From an uncultured Clostridium sp. (GTDB lineage Bacteria; Bacillota; Clostridia; Lachnospirales; Lachnospiraceae), in the NCBI GenBank assembly GCA_958349075.1, contig CATWBR010000035.1, positions 1-16,680 of the forward strand: a DNA stretch of 16,680 nt, in the 5' to 3' direction. The notes below the pieces were generated by a model. The model searched no databases, had not been told where the DNA came from, and saw nothing but the letters and a program-made list of their open reading frames with translations. The translations under genes and the position numbers were made by a program. Position 1 is the stretch's first letter. Each line of letters begins with the position of its first letter. Below, piece after piece: positions 6,994-13,209 of the stretch.

Positions 6994-8070
6994 CTACTTC
7001 TCCATTTTGCAGAGAGCTTCCCATACCATGTCTTCCGTAACCGGATAGGGAATGTGTTCCATATCCGGGCCGCTGACCGACTCCCTGAGCATATCCTGTA
7101 AAACGCCGCGATCCAGTGGAATTTCCATCTCCTTCAGGCTCACGGGGATTTCCATCATTTTAAGTAGTTTCTTTACTTCCTCAAATTCTTCCGTCCGGCC
7201 GTCCACCATAAGCTGTACCAGAATCCCGTAACCCACCAGATCGCCATGCAGAAAGCGCTCCGCCGCCCCGGGAACCAAATCCAGACCATAGCATACGGCA
7301 TGGGCGAGGGCACAGTTGTAACAGTCTTCGACCATATGCGAAACAAGCCCCGTGTTGACCGTAATGGCCAGCACGGCCTGTGTAAAGGCATCTCCCGCCC
7401 GTCCCTGTTCGAATTCCTCAAGCGCCTTTCCCGCATATCTGTTAATCCGCTCATAGCAGAGATTGCTGATCTCACGTCCCAGGGCCGAATGATAATCCAA
7501 CTCATCCCCTCTGGCCGAAAAATGGCACTCAAAGTATTTGGCAATGGTATCGCCCATGCCTGCACGGAAATACTTTTTCGGAGCATGAATCATGATATCG
7601 GTATTGATAAAGCAGTGAACGGCGGGACGCTCAAAGAAATAGAAGCTGTCGAATCCGCCGTCCTGCCGGTATACGACAGACAGTGCCGCCATTGAGGCAC
7701 AGTTGGACGGTATCGTTGGAAATGTGAAAACCGGAACGCCCAGCTCATGAGCCGTCCCCTTTGCCGTATCCATTGCTTTTCCGCCGCCCATGCCGAATAC
7801 CATGTCGATTTTCTGATCCTGATAGAGGCTGCTGAGCTCCCTGATTCTCTCATAAGTACATTCTTTTCCATAGATAACGGTGTCTACAATTTCCAGCCTG
7901 CTCTTCGTCAGTGTCAGCGCCCCGTCCAGGAAAGGGCGGCCCTTCATCATTCCCGTCTCTCCTCCTATTAAAAGGACGCGCCTTCCATAGGGAGAACAGA
8001 AACGGTCCACCTGGTAATAGGCGTCGTCACCGATTGTATAACCGGCAAAAAGTTTTGTCACTGCTTTCAT
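6994..8070 (-). CDS. Iron-containing alcohol dehydrogenase family protein (GldA / hydroxycarboxylate dehydrogenase-like)
   Basis: A 358-residue group III dehydrogenase. The dinucleotide motif is GMGGGKAMDTAKG (93-105), followed by PTIPSNCASMAALSVVY (118-134). The metal ligands appear to be D174 (GDTIAKYFE), H257 (ALAHAVCYGLDLVPG) and H275 (LHGDLVGYG), matching the glycerol-dehydrogenase branch. E. coli HcxA (YbdH), of this branch and similar size, reduces 2-oxo acids, so a 2-hydroxy/2-oxo acid substrate is plausible here; glycerol or another polyol is the alternative. Its ATG overlaps the stop of the LDH-like gene as ATGA, so the two are translationally coupled and probably act on related substrates. 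The enzyme is cytosolic. Confidence 0.88.
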   Translation of the reverse strand: MKAVTKLFAGYTIGDDAYYQVDRFCSPYGRRVLLIGGETGMMKGRPFLDGALTLTKSRLEIVDTVIYGKECTYERIRELSSLYQDQKIDMVFGMGGGKAMDTAKGTAHELGVPVFTFPTIPSNCASMAALSVVYRQDGGFDSFYFFERPAVHCFINTDIMIHAPKKYFRAGMGDTIAKYFECHFSARGDELDYHSALGREISNLCYERINRYAGKALEEFEQGRAGDAFTQAVLAITVNTGLVSHMVEDCYNCALAHAVCYGLDLVPGAAERFLHGDLVGYGILVQLMVDGRTEEFEEVKKLLKMMEIPVSLKEMEIPLDRGVLQDMLRESVSGPDMEHIPYPVTEDMVWEALCKMEK

Positions 8071-9026
8071 TTTCTATCCTCCGACTGTTTTCTGACATCC
8101 AGATATTCTGCCCTGTACTGCTCCATCAGACGGCAACTGGCATCAAAGCGCTCCGCCTCCTCCTCAGACAGTACCGGGGTAATCCGTTCTACAATTCCTG
8201 CCGCCCCTGTCACGGACGGGATACTGGTATAAATCACAGGGCTGTCCGGGGTTCTTCTGTATTGGCCCGAACACGGAAGAACCTGACGGCCGTCCGTCAG
8301 GATTGACCGGATCAGCACGGCCGCCGCTGCTCCGATTCCATATTCCGTGCTGCCCTTACCAACGAGGATCTTCCATCCCGCTTCGATGGTAGCTTTCTCC
8401 ACCTCCGCCTTATTCAGTCTGCCGTACCGCTCCGTCCCCTCTTTCTCAAGTTCCGTCAGGAAACGGCCGCCGATTCTCACCTGCGACCAGACCGGAACCT
8501 GGCTGTCCCCATGCTCTCCCACACAGAACGCCTCCACACCGGCCGGTGCAACGCCCAGCATCTGTGCCGTCCTGATGCGAAAACGCGCCGAATCAAGCGC
8601 CGTACCTGTCCCCACTACGGGCATATCAAGGTGCATTGCAAAATAGAGCGCCACCAGATCACAGGGATTGGTGATGGAAACAATCACTCCCTTAAAGCCG
8701 GAAGATTTGATCTCCGGGATAATCCTGTCCGCAATATTCAGGGCCTCCCCAAGCTCCTCCAGCCTGTTTTCCTTGAATATCACTCCGCAGTAACTCAGCA
8801 CGCAAATGTCCGCGTCCCTGAGTTCCTCATAGCCGCCGTTTCTGACTGTCGTATTTTTACCTGCATAGCATGCCGTATCCTGAAGATCCACCGCATTGGC
8901 CCAGGCCTTGTTCCCGTCTGTATCCAGCAGGACAATCTCTTCACAGATATCCTGCATCATCAGGGCGCTGGCCACATGGGTACCAACATGGCCTGCACCG
9001 ATTATTACCGTTTTTCTTTTTGACAT
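8067..9026 (-). CDS. LDH/MDH-family L-2-hydroxyacid dehydrogenase with atypical substrate loop
   Basis: A 319-residue NAD-dependent dehydrogenase. It shows the Rossmann motif GAGHVG (10-15), D35 (VLLDTD) favouring NAD, R88, N120 (ITNPCD), D145 and R148 in LDSARFR, and catalytic H172 in VGEHGDS. These fit reversible reduction of a 2-oxo acid to an L-2-hydroxy acid. The mobile specificity loop reads CGVIFKENRLEEL. It is about two residues shorter than the usual QKPGETR-type loop and lacks the Gln (lactate) or Arg (malate) discriminator. A branched or larger 2-oxo acid, as in hydroxyisocaproate dehydrogenase, is therefore likelier than pyruvate or oxaloacetate. GAGGAG precedes ATG 9026. It heads a two-gene operon with the alcohol dehydrogenase. 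Confidence 0.9.
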   Translation of the reverse strand: MSKRKTVIIGAGHVGTHVASALMMQDICEEIVLLDTDGNKAWANAVDLQDTACYAGKNTTVRNGGYEELRDADICVLSYCGVIFKENRLEELGEALNIADRIIPEIKSSGFKGVIVSITNPCDLVALYFAMHLDMPVVGTGTALDSARFRIRTAQMLGVAPAGVEAFCVGEHGDSQVPVWSQVRIGGRFLTELEKEGTERYGRLNKAEVEKATIEAGWKILVGKGSTEYGIGAAAAVLIRSILTDGRQVLPCSGQYRRTPDSPVIYTSIPSVTGAAGIVERITPVLSEEEAERFDASCRLMEQYRAEYLDVRKQSEDRK

Positions 9027-9057
9027 CGTCTTTCTCCTCGTCCGCGGGTTTTAAAGT

Positions 9058-9075
9058 GTCTCCCAAAAAAGAGAC
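9058..9075 (-). promoter_or_regulatory. Leader hairpin in the 5' UTR of the LDH-like gene
   Basis: On the minus strand, GTCTC (with two further T-G pairs) folds on GAGAC around a T-rich loop, between the predicted start site (near 9091) and the ribosome site. It could stabilise the message. No known riboswitch fold is recognised in this leader of about 65 bases. Confidence 0.45.
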
Positions 9076-9097
9076 GCCTTGAACCGTATTTCTCACT

Positions 9098-9126
9098 ATT
9101 ATAAGGAGGGAGGGAGCGGGTGTCAA
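9098..9126 (-). promoter_or_regulatory. Perfect-consensus SigA promoter of the dehydrogenase operon, with a G-rich spacer
   Basis: Minus-strand TTGACA (9121-9126), 17 bases, then TATAAT (9098-9103): both hexamers and the spacing are ideal. The spacer is almost pure pyrimidine on the coding strand. The template strand therefore carries four G-runs (9105-9106, 9108-9110, 9112-9114, 9118-9120), a pattern able to form a two-tier G-quadruplex. Confidence 0.92.
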
Positions 9127-9306
9127 TGAGAAAAAACCGGGAGCTTGTACAGTAAAGAGCAATCAGGGCGGCATGATGAGCTGCAAAACCGAGTGCCGCG
9201 GCTATGGCGGCGAGGCCGAGGCAGCCGGTAATGTTGTACCATAGCAGATTGCACCCGATTATCTGTCTCTGCAGCCATAAGAGCCAGAAACCTGACATTA
9301 CAGCGG
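9127..9306. other. Gene-free stretch between the dehydrogenase promoter and the toxin terminator
   Basis: No convincing gene is seen here. A minus-strand open frame (9005-9298) has a hydrophobic, Ala-rich segment resembling one or two membrane helices, but it lacks a ribosome site and runs through the strong promoter at 9098-9126. At most it is a remnant of a lost membrane-protein gene. Confidence 0.4.
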
Positions 9307-9311
9307 CAAAA

Positions 9312-9346
9312 GGCCCCCGACAACTTTCGTGTCGGAGGCCTTTTTT
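9312..9346 (-). terminator. Bidirectional intrinsic terminator after the toxin gene
   Basis: GGCCCCCGACA (9312-9322) pairs with TGTCGGAGGCC (9330-9340) through eleven positions with one C-A mismatch, around a seven-base loop. Four A residues lie on the left (9308-9311) and six T on the right (9341-9346), so a U-tract follows the stem on both strands. It ends the toxin-antitoxin transcript 10-45 bases after the toxin stop. Confidence 0.9.
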
Positions 9347-9355
9347 GAAAATTTG

Positions 9356-9640
9356 CTATTTCCCAAACAAGTCGCTGTGTGTGCCTGCGCGAGCCAAAGT
9401 TAAGACAAGAACATCATTTTCTACCCGATAGACAAGTAACCAATTGGGCAGGATGTGGCATTCACGATGTCCGTTCCAATTGCCACCAAGGGCATGGTCT
9501 TTGTTTTTCTCCGGCAACGGAACACCATTTGCAAGGCTGATAATGATTTCCTCTAGCAGCTCAATTTTCAATCCTCGTTTCATTGCCAATTTGTAATCTT
9601 TCTTGAATTGTGTGGTAGGCTTAACAGTATATTTTGTCAT
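9356..9640 (-). CDS. YafQ-family type II toxin (RelE-superfamily mRNA endonuclease)
   Basis: This 94-residue protein has the YafQ pattern: KDHALGGNWNGHRECHILPNWLLVYR, then ARAGTHSDLF at the end. YafQ is a ribosome-dependent mRNA endonuclease blocked by its antitoxin. Residues corresponding to E. coli YafQ H50, H63, W68, R83, H87 and F91 are present as H49, H62, W67, R84, H88 and F92. The position matching catalytic D67 is N66, a notable change that could alter activity. The ATG overlaps the antitoxin stop as ATGA, giving coupled translation. Base composition is more A/T-rich than in the flanking operons, suggesting a mobile or late-acquired cassette. Confidence 0.92.
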   Translation of the reverse strand: MTKYTVKPTTQFKKDYKLAMKRGLKIELLEEIIISLANGVPLPEKNKDHALGGNWNGHRECHILPNWLLVYRVENDVLVLTLARAGTHSDLFGK

Positions 9641-9915
9641 TCTTTCAAATCTGCGAAAAGCTGATTGAGATCAGTATAACCCTTAACAGCAGGGTCTTTC
9701 GCAATCCTTTCCGCTTCGAGCATTGCAGCAACGGTCTCCTTGTTTGGCTTATTCAGCGAAACATCAAAAGGAATACCGCCCTCACGGAGCGATTGTCGGA
9801 CAAAAATATTAAATGCTGTGGACATATTCATGCCGAGCTCTGCAAAAAGCTCATCCGCTTGAGATTTTAGTTCCGCATCCATGCGAATGCTAATATTGGT
9901 GGTATTGCCAGCCAT
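9637..9915 (-). CDS. DinJ/RelB-family ribbon-helix-helix antitoxin
   Basis: This 92-residue protein has an N-terminal ribbon-helix-helix (about 6-46): NISIRMDAELKSQADELF, then MNMSTAFNIFVRQSL and IPF. This segment forms the DNA-binding dimer in DinJ. The C-terminal half (AMLEAERIAKDPAVKGYTD, then LFADLKE) is the usual toxin-wrapping region. GAAGGGAG lies upstream of ATG 9915. It is the first gene of the cassette, antitoxin before toxin, and would repress its own promoter through the dyad at 9931-9959. Confidence 0.93.
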   Translation of the reverse strand: MAGNTTNISIRMDAELKSQADELFAELGMNMSTAFNIFVRQSLREGGIPFDVSLNKPNKETVAAMLEAERIAKDPAVKGYTDLNQLFADLKE

Positions 9916-9930
9916 GTTATCAACTCCCTT

Positions 9931-9973
9931 CTAACTATACATACATTATATGTTGTTAGCACGAAAAATACAA
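9931..9973 (-). promoter_or_regulatory. Promoter and operator-like dyad of the toxin-antitoxin operon
   Basis: TATAAT on the minus strand (9945-9950) has a weak -35 partner TTGTAT (9968-9973) at 17 bases. Two nested inverted repeats nearly share a centre over the -10 box: CTAAC/GTTAG (9931-9935 and 9955-9959) and ACATA/TATGT (9939-9943 and 9949-9953). This is where a DinJ-type repressor would bind. Confidence 0.65.
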
Positions 9974-10142
9974 TACAATGCACGAGCTTTTTGAGATAAT
10001 TATTTAACAAGGTCAAAACTATAAACAATAACAGTCAAGGTAAGCACGAGTTGTGGTTTCATATCCTTAACTGTGGGAAACTCCGCTTTCCCATTCAGCT
10101 CCGGCCGTCCTCGGCACAAAACACTGCCACACTTCTCCCTGA
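9974..10142. other. Gene-free stretch between toxin-antitoxin and hydrolase promoters
   Basis: The left part (to about 10060) is A/T-rich; the right part is more G/C-rich. No gene is supported. The longest open frame (minus, 10067-10261) lacks a ribosome site and runs through the hydrolase promoter. The words GCACGA (9959, 9980 and 10043 areas) recur, without clear symmetry or phasing. Confidence 0.4.
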
Positions 10143-10171
10143 TTGACTTTATGCACCCGGCCATCTACAAT
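10143..10171 (+). promoter_or_regulatory. SigA-type promoter of the alpha/beta hydrolase gene
   Basis: TTGACT (10143-10148), 17 bases, TACAAT (10166-10171): five of six matches in each hexamer with ideal spacing. Transcription would begin near 10178, leaving an untranslated leader of about 85 bases before ATG 10263. Confidence 0.75.
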
Positions 10172-10262
10172 AAAGAAGGGCTGCACCGGCTTTTTGTCCT
10201 TGATCTGTGCCGCCCCGCACCATTTAACCTTCAGAAAATAATTATAGCAGGGAGATTTCATT

Positions 10263-10958
10263 ATGGAAACAATAGATATGAAAATTGGAACAATACCGGC
10301 TGTCCTCTATGGGAAACCTTCGGATCATGTGTACCTCTATGTTCACGGCAAAAACGGCTGTAAAGAAGAAGCGGCCGGATTTGCCCCGGCGGCGGACGCC
10401 AGGGGATGGCAGGTGCTCGGTATTGATCTGCCCGGACATGGGGAGCGCAGGGCGGAGGAGGAACATTTTCTTCCCTGGTATATCGTTCCCGAGCTGAAAG
10501 CCGTTATGCAGTATATCGGAAAACGCTGGAAGAAAACCGGTCTGATAGCAAACAGTCTCGGCGCCTGGTTCAGTATGCTGAGCTTCCGGGACGCCACTCT
10601 GGAGAAATATCTTTTTATCTCACCGGTTCTCGATATGGAACGGCTGATCCGCAATATGATGATGTGGGCCTCCGTCTCTGAGGACGAACTCAGGGAAAAA
10701 CAGACTATCCCCACCGATTTTGGTGAGACACTGTCATGGGAGTACCTGGAATACGCAAAAAAACATCCTGTTACGAAATGGGATGTTCCCGGCGAAATCC
10801 TGTACGCGGGCAAGGATCATCTGACAGAGCGGAGTACCGTGGATGCTTTCACGGAAACATCCGGCGCCGGTCTTACCGTTATGGAGGATGGAGAACACTG
10901 GTTCCACACCCCGGAGCAGTTGGATGTACTCACAGGGTGGATCAAGAAAATGATATAG
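10263..10958 (+). CDS. Alpha/beta hydrolase (esterase-like)
   Basis: This 231-residue single-domain hydrolase shows the strand and oxyanion segment VYLYVHGKNGCKEE (23-36) and VLGIDLPGHGER (51-62). The nucleophile elbow is IANSLGAW with S98; an Asn-preceded Ser in A-N-S-L-G departs slightly from G-x-S-x-G. The probable acid is D185 (YAGKDHLTE) and the base is H212 or H215 (DGEHWFHTPEQ). Its size and short lid match small cytosolic esterases; no signal peptide is seen, and the substrate is unknown. AGGGAG ends eight bases before ATG 10263. It is monocistronic, flanked by the toxin-antitoxin cassette and convergent with the C_GCAxxG gene. A 7-bp hairpin beginning at its stop codon (10958-10986) lacks a T-tract. 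Confidence 0.88.
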   Translation: METIDMKIGTIPAVLYGKPSDHVYLYVHGKNGCKEEAAGFAPAADARGWQVLGIDLPGHGERRAEEEHFLPWYIVPELKAVMQYIGKRWKKTGLIANSLGAWFSMLSFRDATLEKYLFISPVLDMERLIRNMMMWASVSEDELREKQTIPTDFGETLSWEYLEYAKKHPVTKWDVPGEILYAGKDHLTERSTVDAFTETSGAGLTVMEDGEHWFHTPEQLDVLTGWIKKMI

Positions 10959-10992
10959 GAAGCGATACAATACTCCAAACGCTTCCCGTCGG

Positions 10993-11023
10993 GCAAAAAA
11001 CCAGGCTTGTTATCTGCCTGGTT
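10993..11023 (-). terminator. Intrinsic terminator overlapping the end of the C_GCAxxG gene
   Basis: On the minus strand AACCAGGC (11016-11023) and GCCTGGTT (10999-11006) make an eight-pair stem with a nine-base loop, followed by a run of T (10993-10998). The stop codon TAA (11010-11012) lies inside the loop, so the last codons form the terminator's 5' arm. It probably ends the whole clpS-to-C_GCAxxG gene string. Confidence 0.85.
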
Positions 11024-11447
11024 CTGCCTCAAAATGGCTTTTGACAAATTCGTATGTAAACATAACCGCATCCCGTGTTAAATCTTCACAGGCGTGGGGC
11101 GGATCGTCTTCCCTGAATCCTCCCGGCCTTAAGTCGCGGCATTTTAAGGAGCCGAATTTCCCGATAAAACAGTCGGCAAACTCATAGCATATCCGTGCCG
11201 TTTCTCCGTCCGTTTTTCCCTTCATCCGGCCGTAAATTCCGATAAACATTAAAGACCCTTCAACTAGTCCGCACTGCGCCCGGTAACCTCCGGCGCCATG
11301 AAGCCCGATGGCCGAGGCCAGCGTCTGCTCCTGAAGTGCGACATCAAAGCATCCGGCGAGGCAAATCAGCGTAGTCCCGGCACAGTTGATATCATGCTGC
11401 CAGTATAATTCATGTACCTTCTGTCCTATAAATTCTGCATTTTCCAT
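11010..11447 (-). CDS. C_GCAxxG_C_C family probable redox protein
   Basis: This 145-residue cysteine-rich protein has the layout of the C_GCAxxG_C_C family: NCAGTTLICLAGCF (C22, C29, C33), a glycine-rich stretch GLHGAGGYRAQCGLVEGSLMFIG (C59), then C87, C93, LKCRDLRPGG (C103) and C120. The conserved cysteines suggest redox activity or metal binding in the cytosol; the biochemical function of the family is not established. The ribosome site is AGGGGG before ATG 11447. It lies 22 bp after the TIGR04076 gene, with which it is evidently co-transcribed, and its 3' end merges into a terminator. Confidence 0.8.
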   Translation of the reverse strand: MENAEFIGQKVHELYWQHDINCAGTTLICLAGCFDVALQEQTLASAIGLHGAGGYRAQCGLVEGSLMFIGIYGRMKGKTDGETARICYEFADCFIGKFGSLKCRDLRPGGFREDDPPHACEDLTRDAVMFTYEFVKSHFEAEPGR

Positions 11448-11469
11448 ATCATATCCCCCTGCTTTTCCC

Positions 11470-11814
11470 CTACCTTACCGGCTCATAATCAATCTTTGAT
11501 TCTTCGTCTGTGGCTTCCAGCTTAAAAATCACGGGACGAAGACCGTCGTTACAGCTACAGATCGCCACACCGGGCTTTCTGATCCAGTCGCCATAGTAGA
11601 ACAACTCATTTCCCGCGCCATGGGCCAGGGCAAAGGCATACTGGTAAACGGCTTTCCACGCCTCGTCACAGAATCCTTCCGGCTTTGCATAATCGGCATA
11701 AAAAACCTGCCCCTCCCGGAGCATCGGACAGGCAGACAGGCCTTCTGCGCCATATTCCTTTGCCAATTCTTCATCTAAAGTTGTTTTTAAAACTGTTATT
11801 TTCACTTTTCTCAT
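11470..11814 (-). CDS. TIGR04076 family protein
   Basis: This 114-residue protein fits the TIGR04076 family: KVKITVLKTTLDEELAKEYG at the start, then ACPMLREGQVF, PEGFCDEAWKAVYQY, and near the end KPGVAICSCNDGLRPVIFKLE. Conserved cysteines (SACP, GFC, CSC) suggest a redox or metal-linked role, but no function is established. The start is ATG 11814, because the AGAGGAGAA site lies just upstream; a longer frame to 11832 would begin within that site. It sits between the FliB-like gene and the C_GCAxxG gene. Confidence 0.85.
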   Translation of the reverse strand: MRKVKITVLKTTLDEELAKEYGAEGLSACPMLREGQVFYADYAKPEGFCDEAWKAVYQYAFALAHGAGNELFYYGDWIRKPGVAICSCNDGLRPVIFKLEATDEESKIDYEPVR

Positions 11815-11866
11815 ATGGGATTCTCCTCTCATATTTTCCGTTTTTTGCCCTCTTCCTTCGGTCCGG

Positions 11867-11906
11867 ACTTCCTGTAGATTACATAACCTTCCTATCGATT
11901 ACATAA
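11867..11906. repeat. Two-copy tandem 20-bp repeat across the stop codon of the second FliB-like gene
   Basis: Units 11867-11886 and 11887-11906 are adjacent and match at 17 of 20 positions. Each contains GATTACATAA on the plus strand, i.e. ATG-TAA-TC on the coding strand. The first coded copy supplies the last Met and the stop codon of the FliB-like gene; the second repeats them beyond the gene. It looks like a local slippage duplication and could also hold a binding site. Confidence 0.75.
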
Positions 11907-13209
11907 ACAACAATTCCAGCAGTTCTTCCAAAGCGAATGCCTTTCCCTCCCAGACCTCCTCCGAAAATGTCTCCAAATTTTCGAGAGAATACTCCAATTC
12001 ACGGGAATAGTACCGGACTGTTTCAATCTGCTCCTCCACCGTCACGCGCCCGGTTCCGGCGTATTTTTCCATATCCAGCAGCCTGATAACCAGAACGCTT
12101 ACCACGGTAAATACGGCTCTAGAGAGAAGGTCACAGTTAAAATAGGATTTCAAATAATACCGGTATGTAAAATAGACGGCAAGATGCTCGTACTGATACT
12201 CCCGTTCTTTCATATACGCCGAGAATTCCGCCCCTTTGGCAAGGACTGATGCAAGCTCGTCCTGAAGGCGCTCAAGAAGCTCGGGCCACTGCTCCGAAAC
12301 CGGCTCCAGTGTTTGCAGGAACTTTAGAATCGGCCGATAGCGGCCGGCAGCCGCACAGATTCCGTCTTTTTCCGAAACCGAAGGACCCGGACCGTCTTCC
12401 TTATTTTCTTTGTTCCCGCTCTCATCACTTTCCCTGCAGTCTTTTAAGAGCCCTGTGACAAATTCCGGATTCCCGTATTCTTTGGCAGCCTCACGGATCC
12501 GCTCCGCCGTCTGCATTCCGGCCTGCGCTCCTGCCTCTAAGTCCCCGCCGTTTTCCTGCGGCAAGGTTTCACGATAATCGGCGTACATGCTCAGATAATC
12601 CTGGATATCCTCGGAGAGCATCAGATAGAGGGCGAGCCTTTCATCTAATGGGATTTCCCTGTTCTGAATCAGCCCAAATGCGGTTTCTCGCGCTTCGAGC
12701 AGTCCTGTAAGAAGAGGATCCCGCAGTTCTCCCTCCTGCAAAGTCTCCCCTTTTTGCAGCGGCTCCCGTTCCTGCCGCTCCTCCGGTTCCGTCACGAACT
12801 CTGCTTTTTTAGAAGAGCCAAGGATAAGGCCTGCCGCCGCCTCGCAGCACAGGCCCACACCCTTCTCCGTCAGGCCGTCAAACCATTCGTAATATCTCGG
12901 GTGTTCCCTGCAGATATCGCAAAGGCTGTCTTCTCCCAATTCCCGTATTATCTCGCAGAGGTTGTCCTGATCCAAAAACGGACAGCGCTCCCTTTGAAGA
13001 ATGAAGCGGGGCGGTTCTTCAGGCCATAAAATCATCTCCTGAAGCTTTTTTCCCAGCTTTCCCGGAACATTTTTATATTTCCCGGCCGTCTTTTCATCAA
13101 TATCTATCTCCCAGCCGATACAGCAGTTGTCGCTGCAGGCCGAAGCCGTACACCTGAAACGGTCAAAGTAATCTGGTTTGCGTACCAGCGTTTTCTTTTT
13201 ACCACTCAC
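11899..13209 (-). CDS. FliB-family Cys-cluster protein (lysine-N-methylase-like), copy 2
   Basis: This 436-residue paralogue of the protein at 621-1847 has the same signature: FRCTASACSDNCC (C20, C25, C29, C30), ERCPFLDQDNLC (C76, C85), SLCDIC (C97, C100) and C121-C122. The second half is helical and carries an extra acidic, low-complexity insert (about 270-310, Glu/Asp/Gly/Ser-rich) absent from copy 1. The start is GTG 13209: GAGGGA lies upstream, and the alignment with copy 1 begins here (KKTLVRKPDYF against KKIITVRYPHYY). An ATG at 13350 would put 47 unrelated residues inside aat. The gene overlaps aat by eleven bases, so its translation is probably coupled. No flagellar gene is nearby; a lysine-modifying role beside the N-degron genes is an inference. 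Confidence 0.8.
   Translation of the reverse strand: MSGKKKTLVRKPDYFDRFRCTASACSDNCCIGWEIDIDEKTAGKYKNVPGKLGKKLQEMILWPEEPPRFILQRERCPFLDQDNLCEIIRELGEDSLCDICREHPRYYEWFDGLTEKGVGLCCEAAAGLILGSSKKAEFVTEPEERQEREPLQKGETLQEGELRDPLLTGLLEARETAFGLIQNREIPLDERLALYLMLSEDIQDYLSMYADYRETLPQENGGDLEAGAQAGMQTAERIREAAKEYGNPEFVTGLLKDCRESDESGNKENKEDGPGPSVSEKDGICAAAGRYRPILKFLQTLEPVSEQWPELLERLQDELASVLAKGAEFSAYMKEREYQYEHLAVYFTYRYYLKSYFNCDLLSRAVFTVVSVLVIRLLDMEKYAGTGRVTVEEQIETVRYYSRELEYSLENLETFSEEVWEGKAFALEELLELLFM

Noticed and set aside
9005..9298. Minus-strand open frame with a hydrophobic Ala-rich segment
   Set aside because: It has no ribosome site and its second half crosses the perfect promoter of the LDH-like gene and that gene's start.
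10067..10261. Minus-strand 64-residue open frame upstream of the alpha/beta hydrolase gene
   Set aside because: It has no ribosome site and runs through a good plus-strand promoter (10143-10171) and the hydrolase leader; no family recognised.
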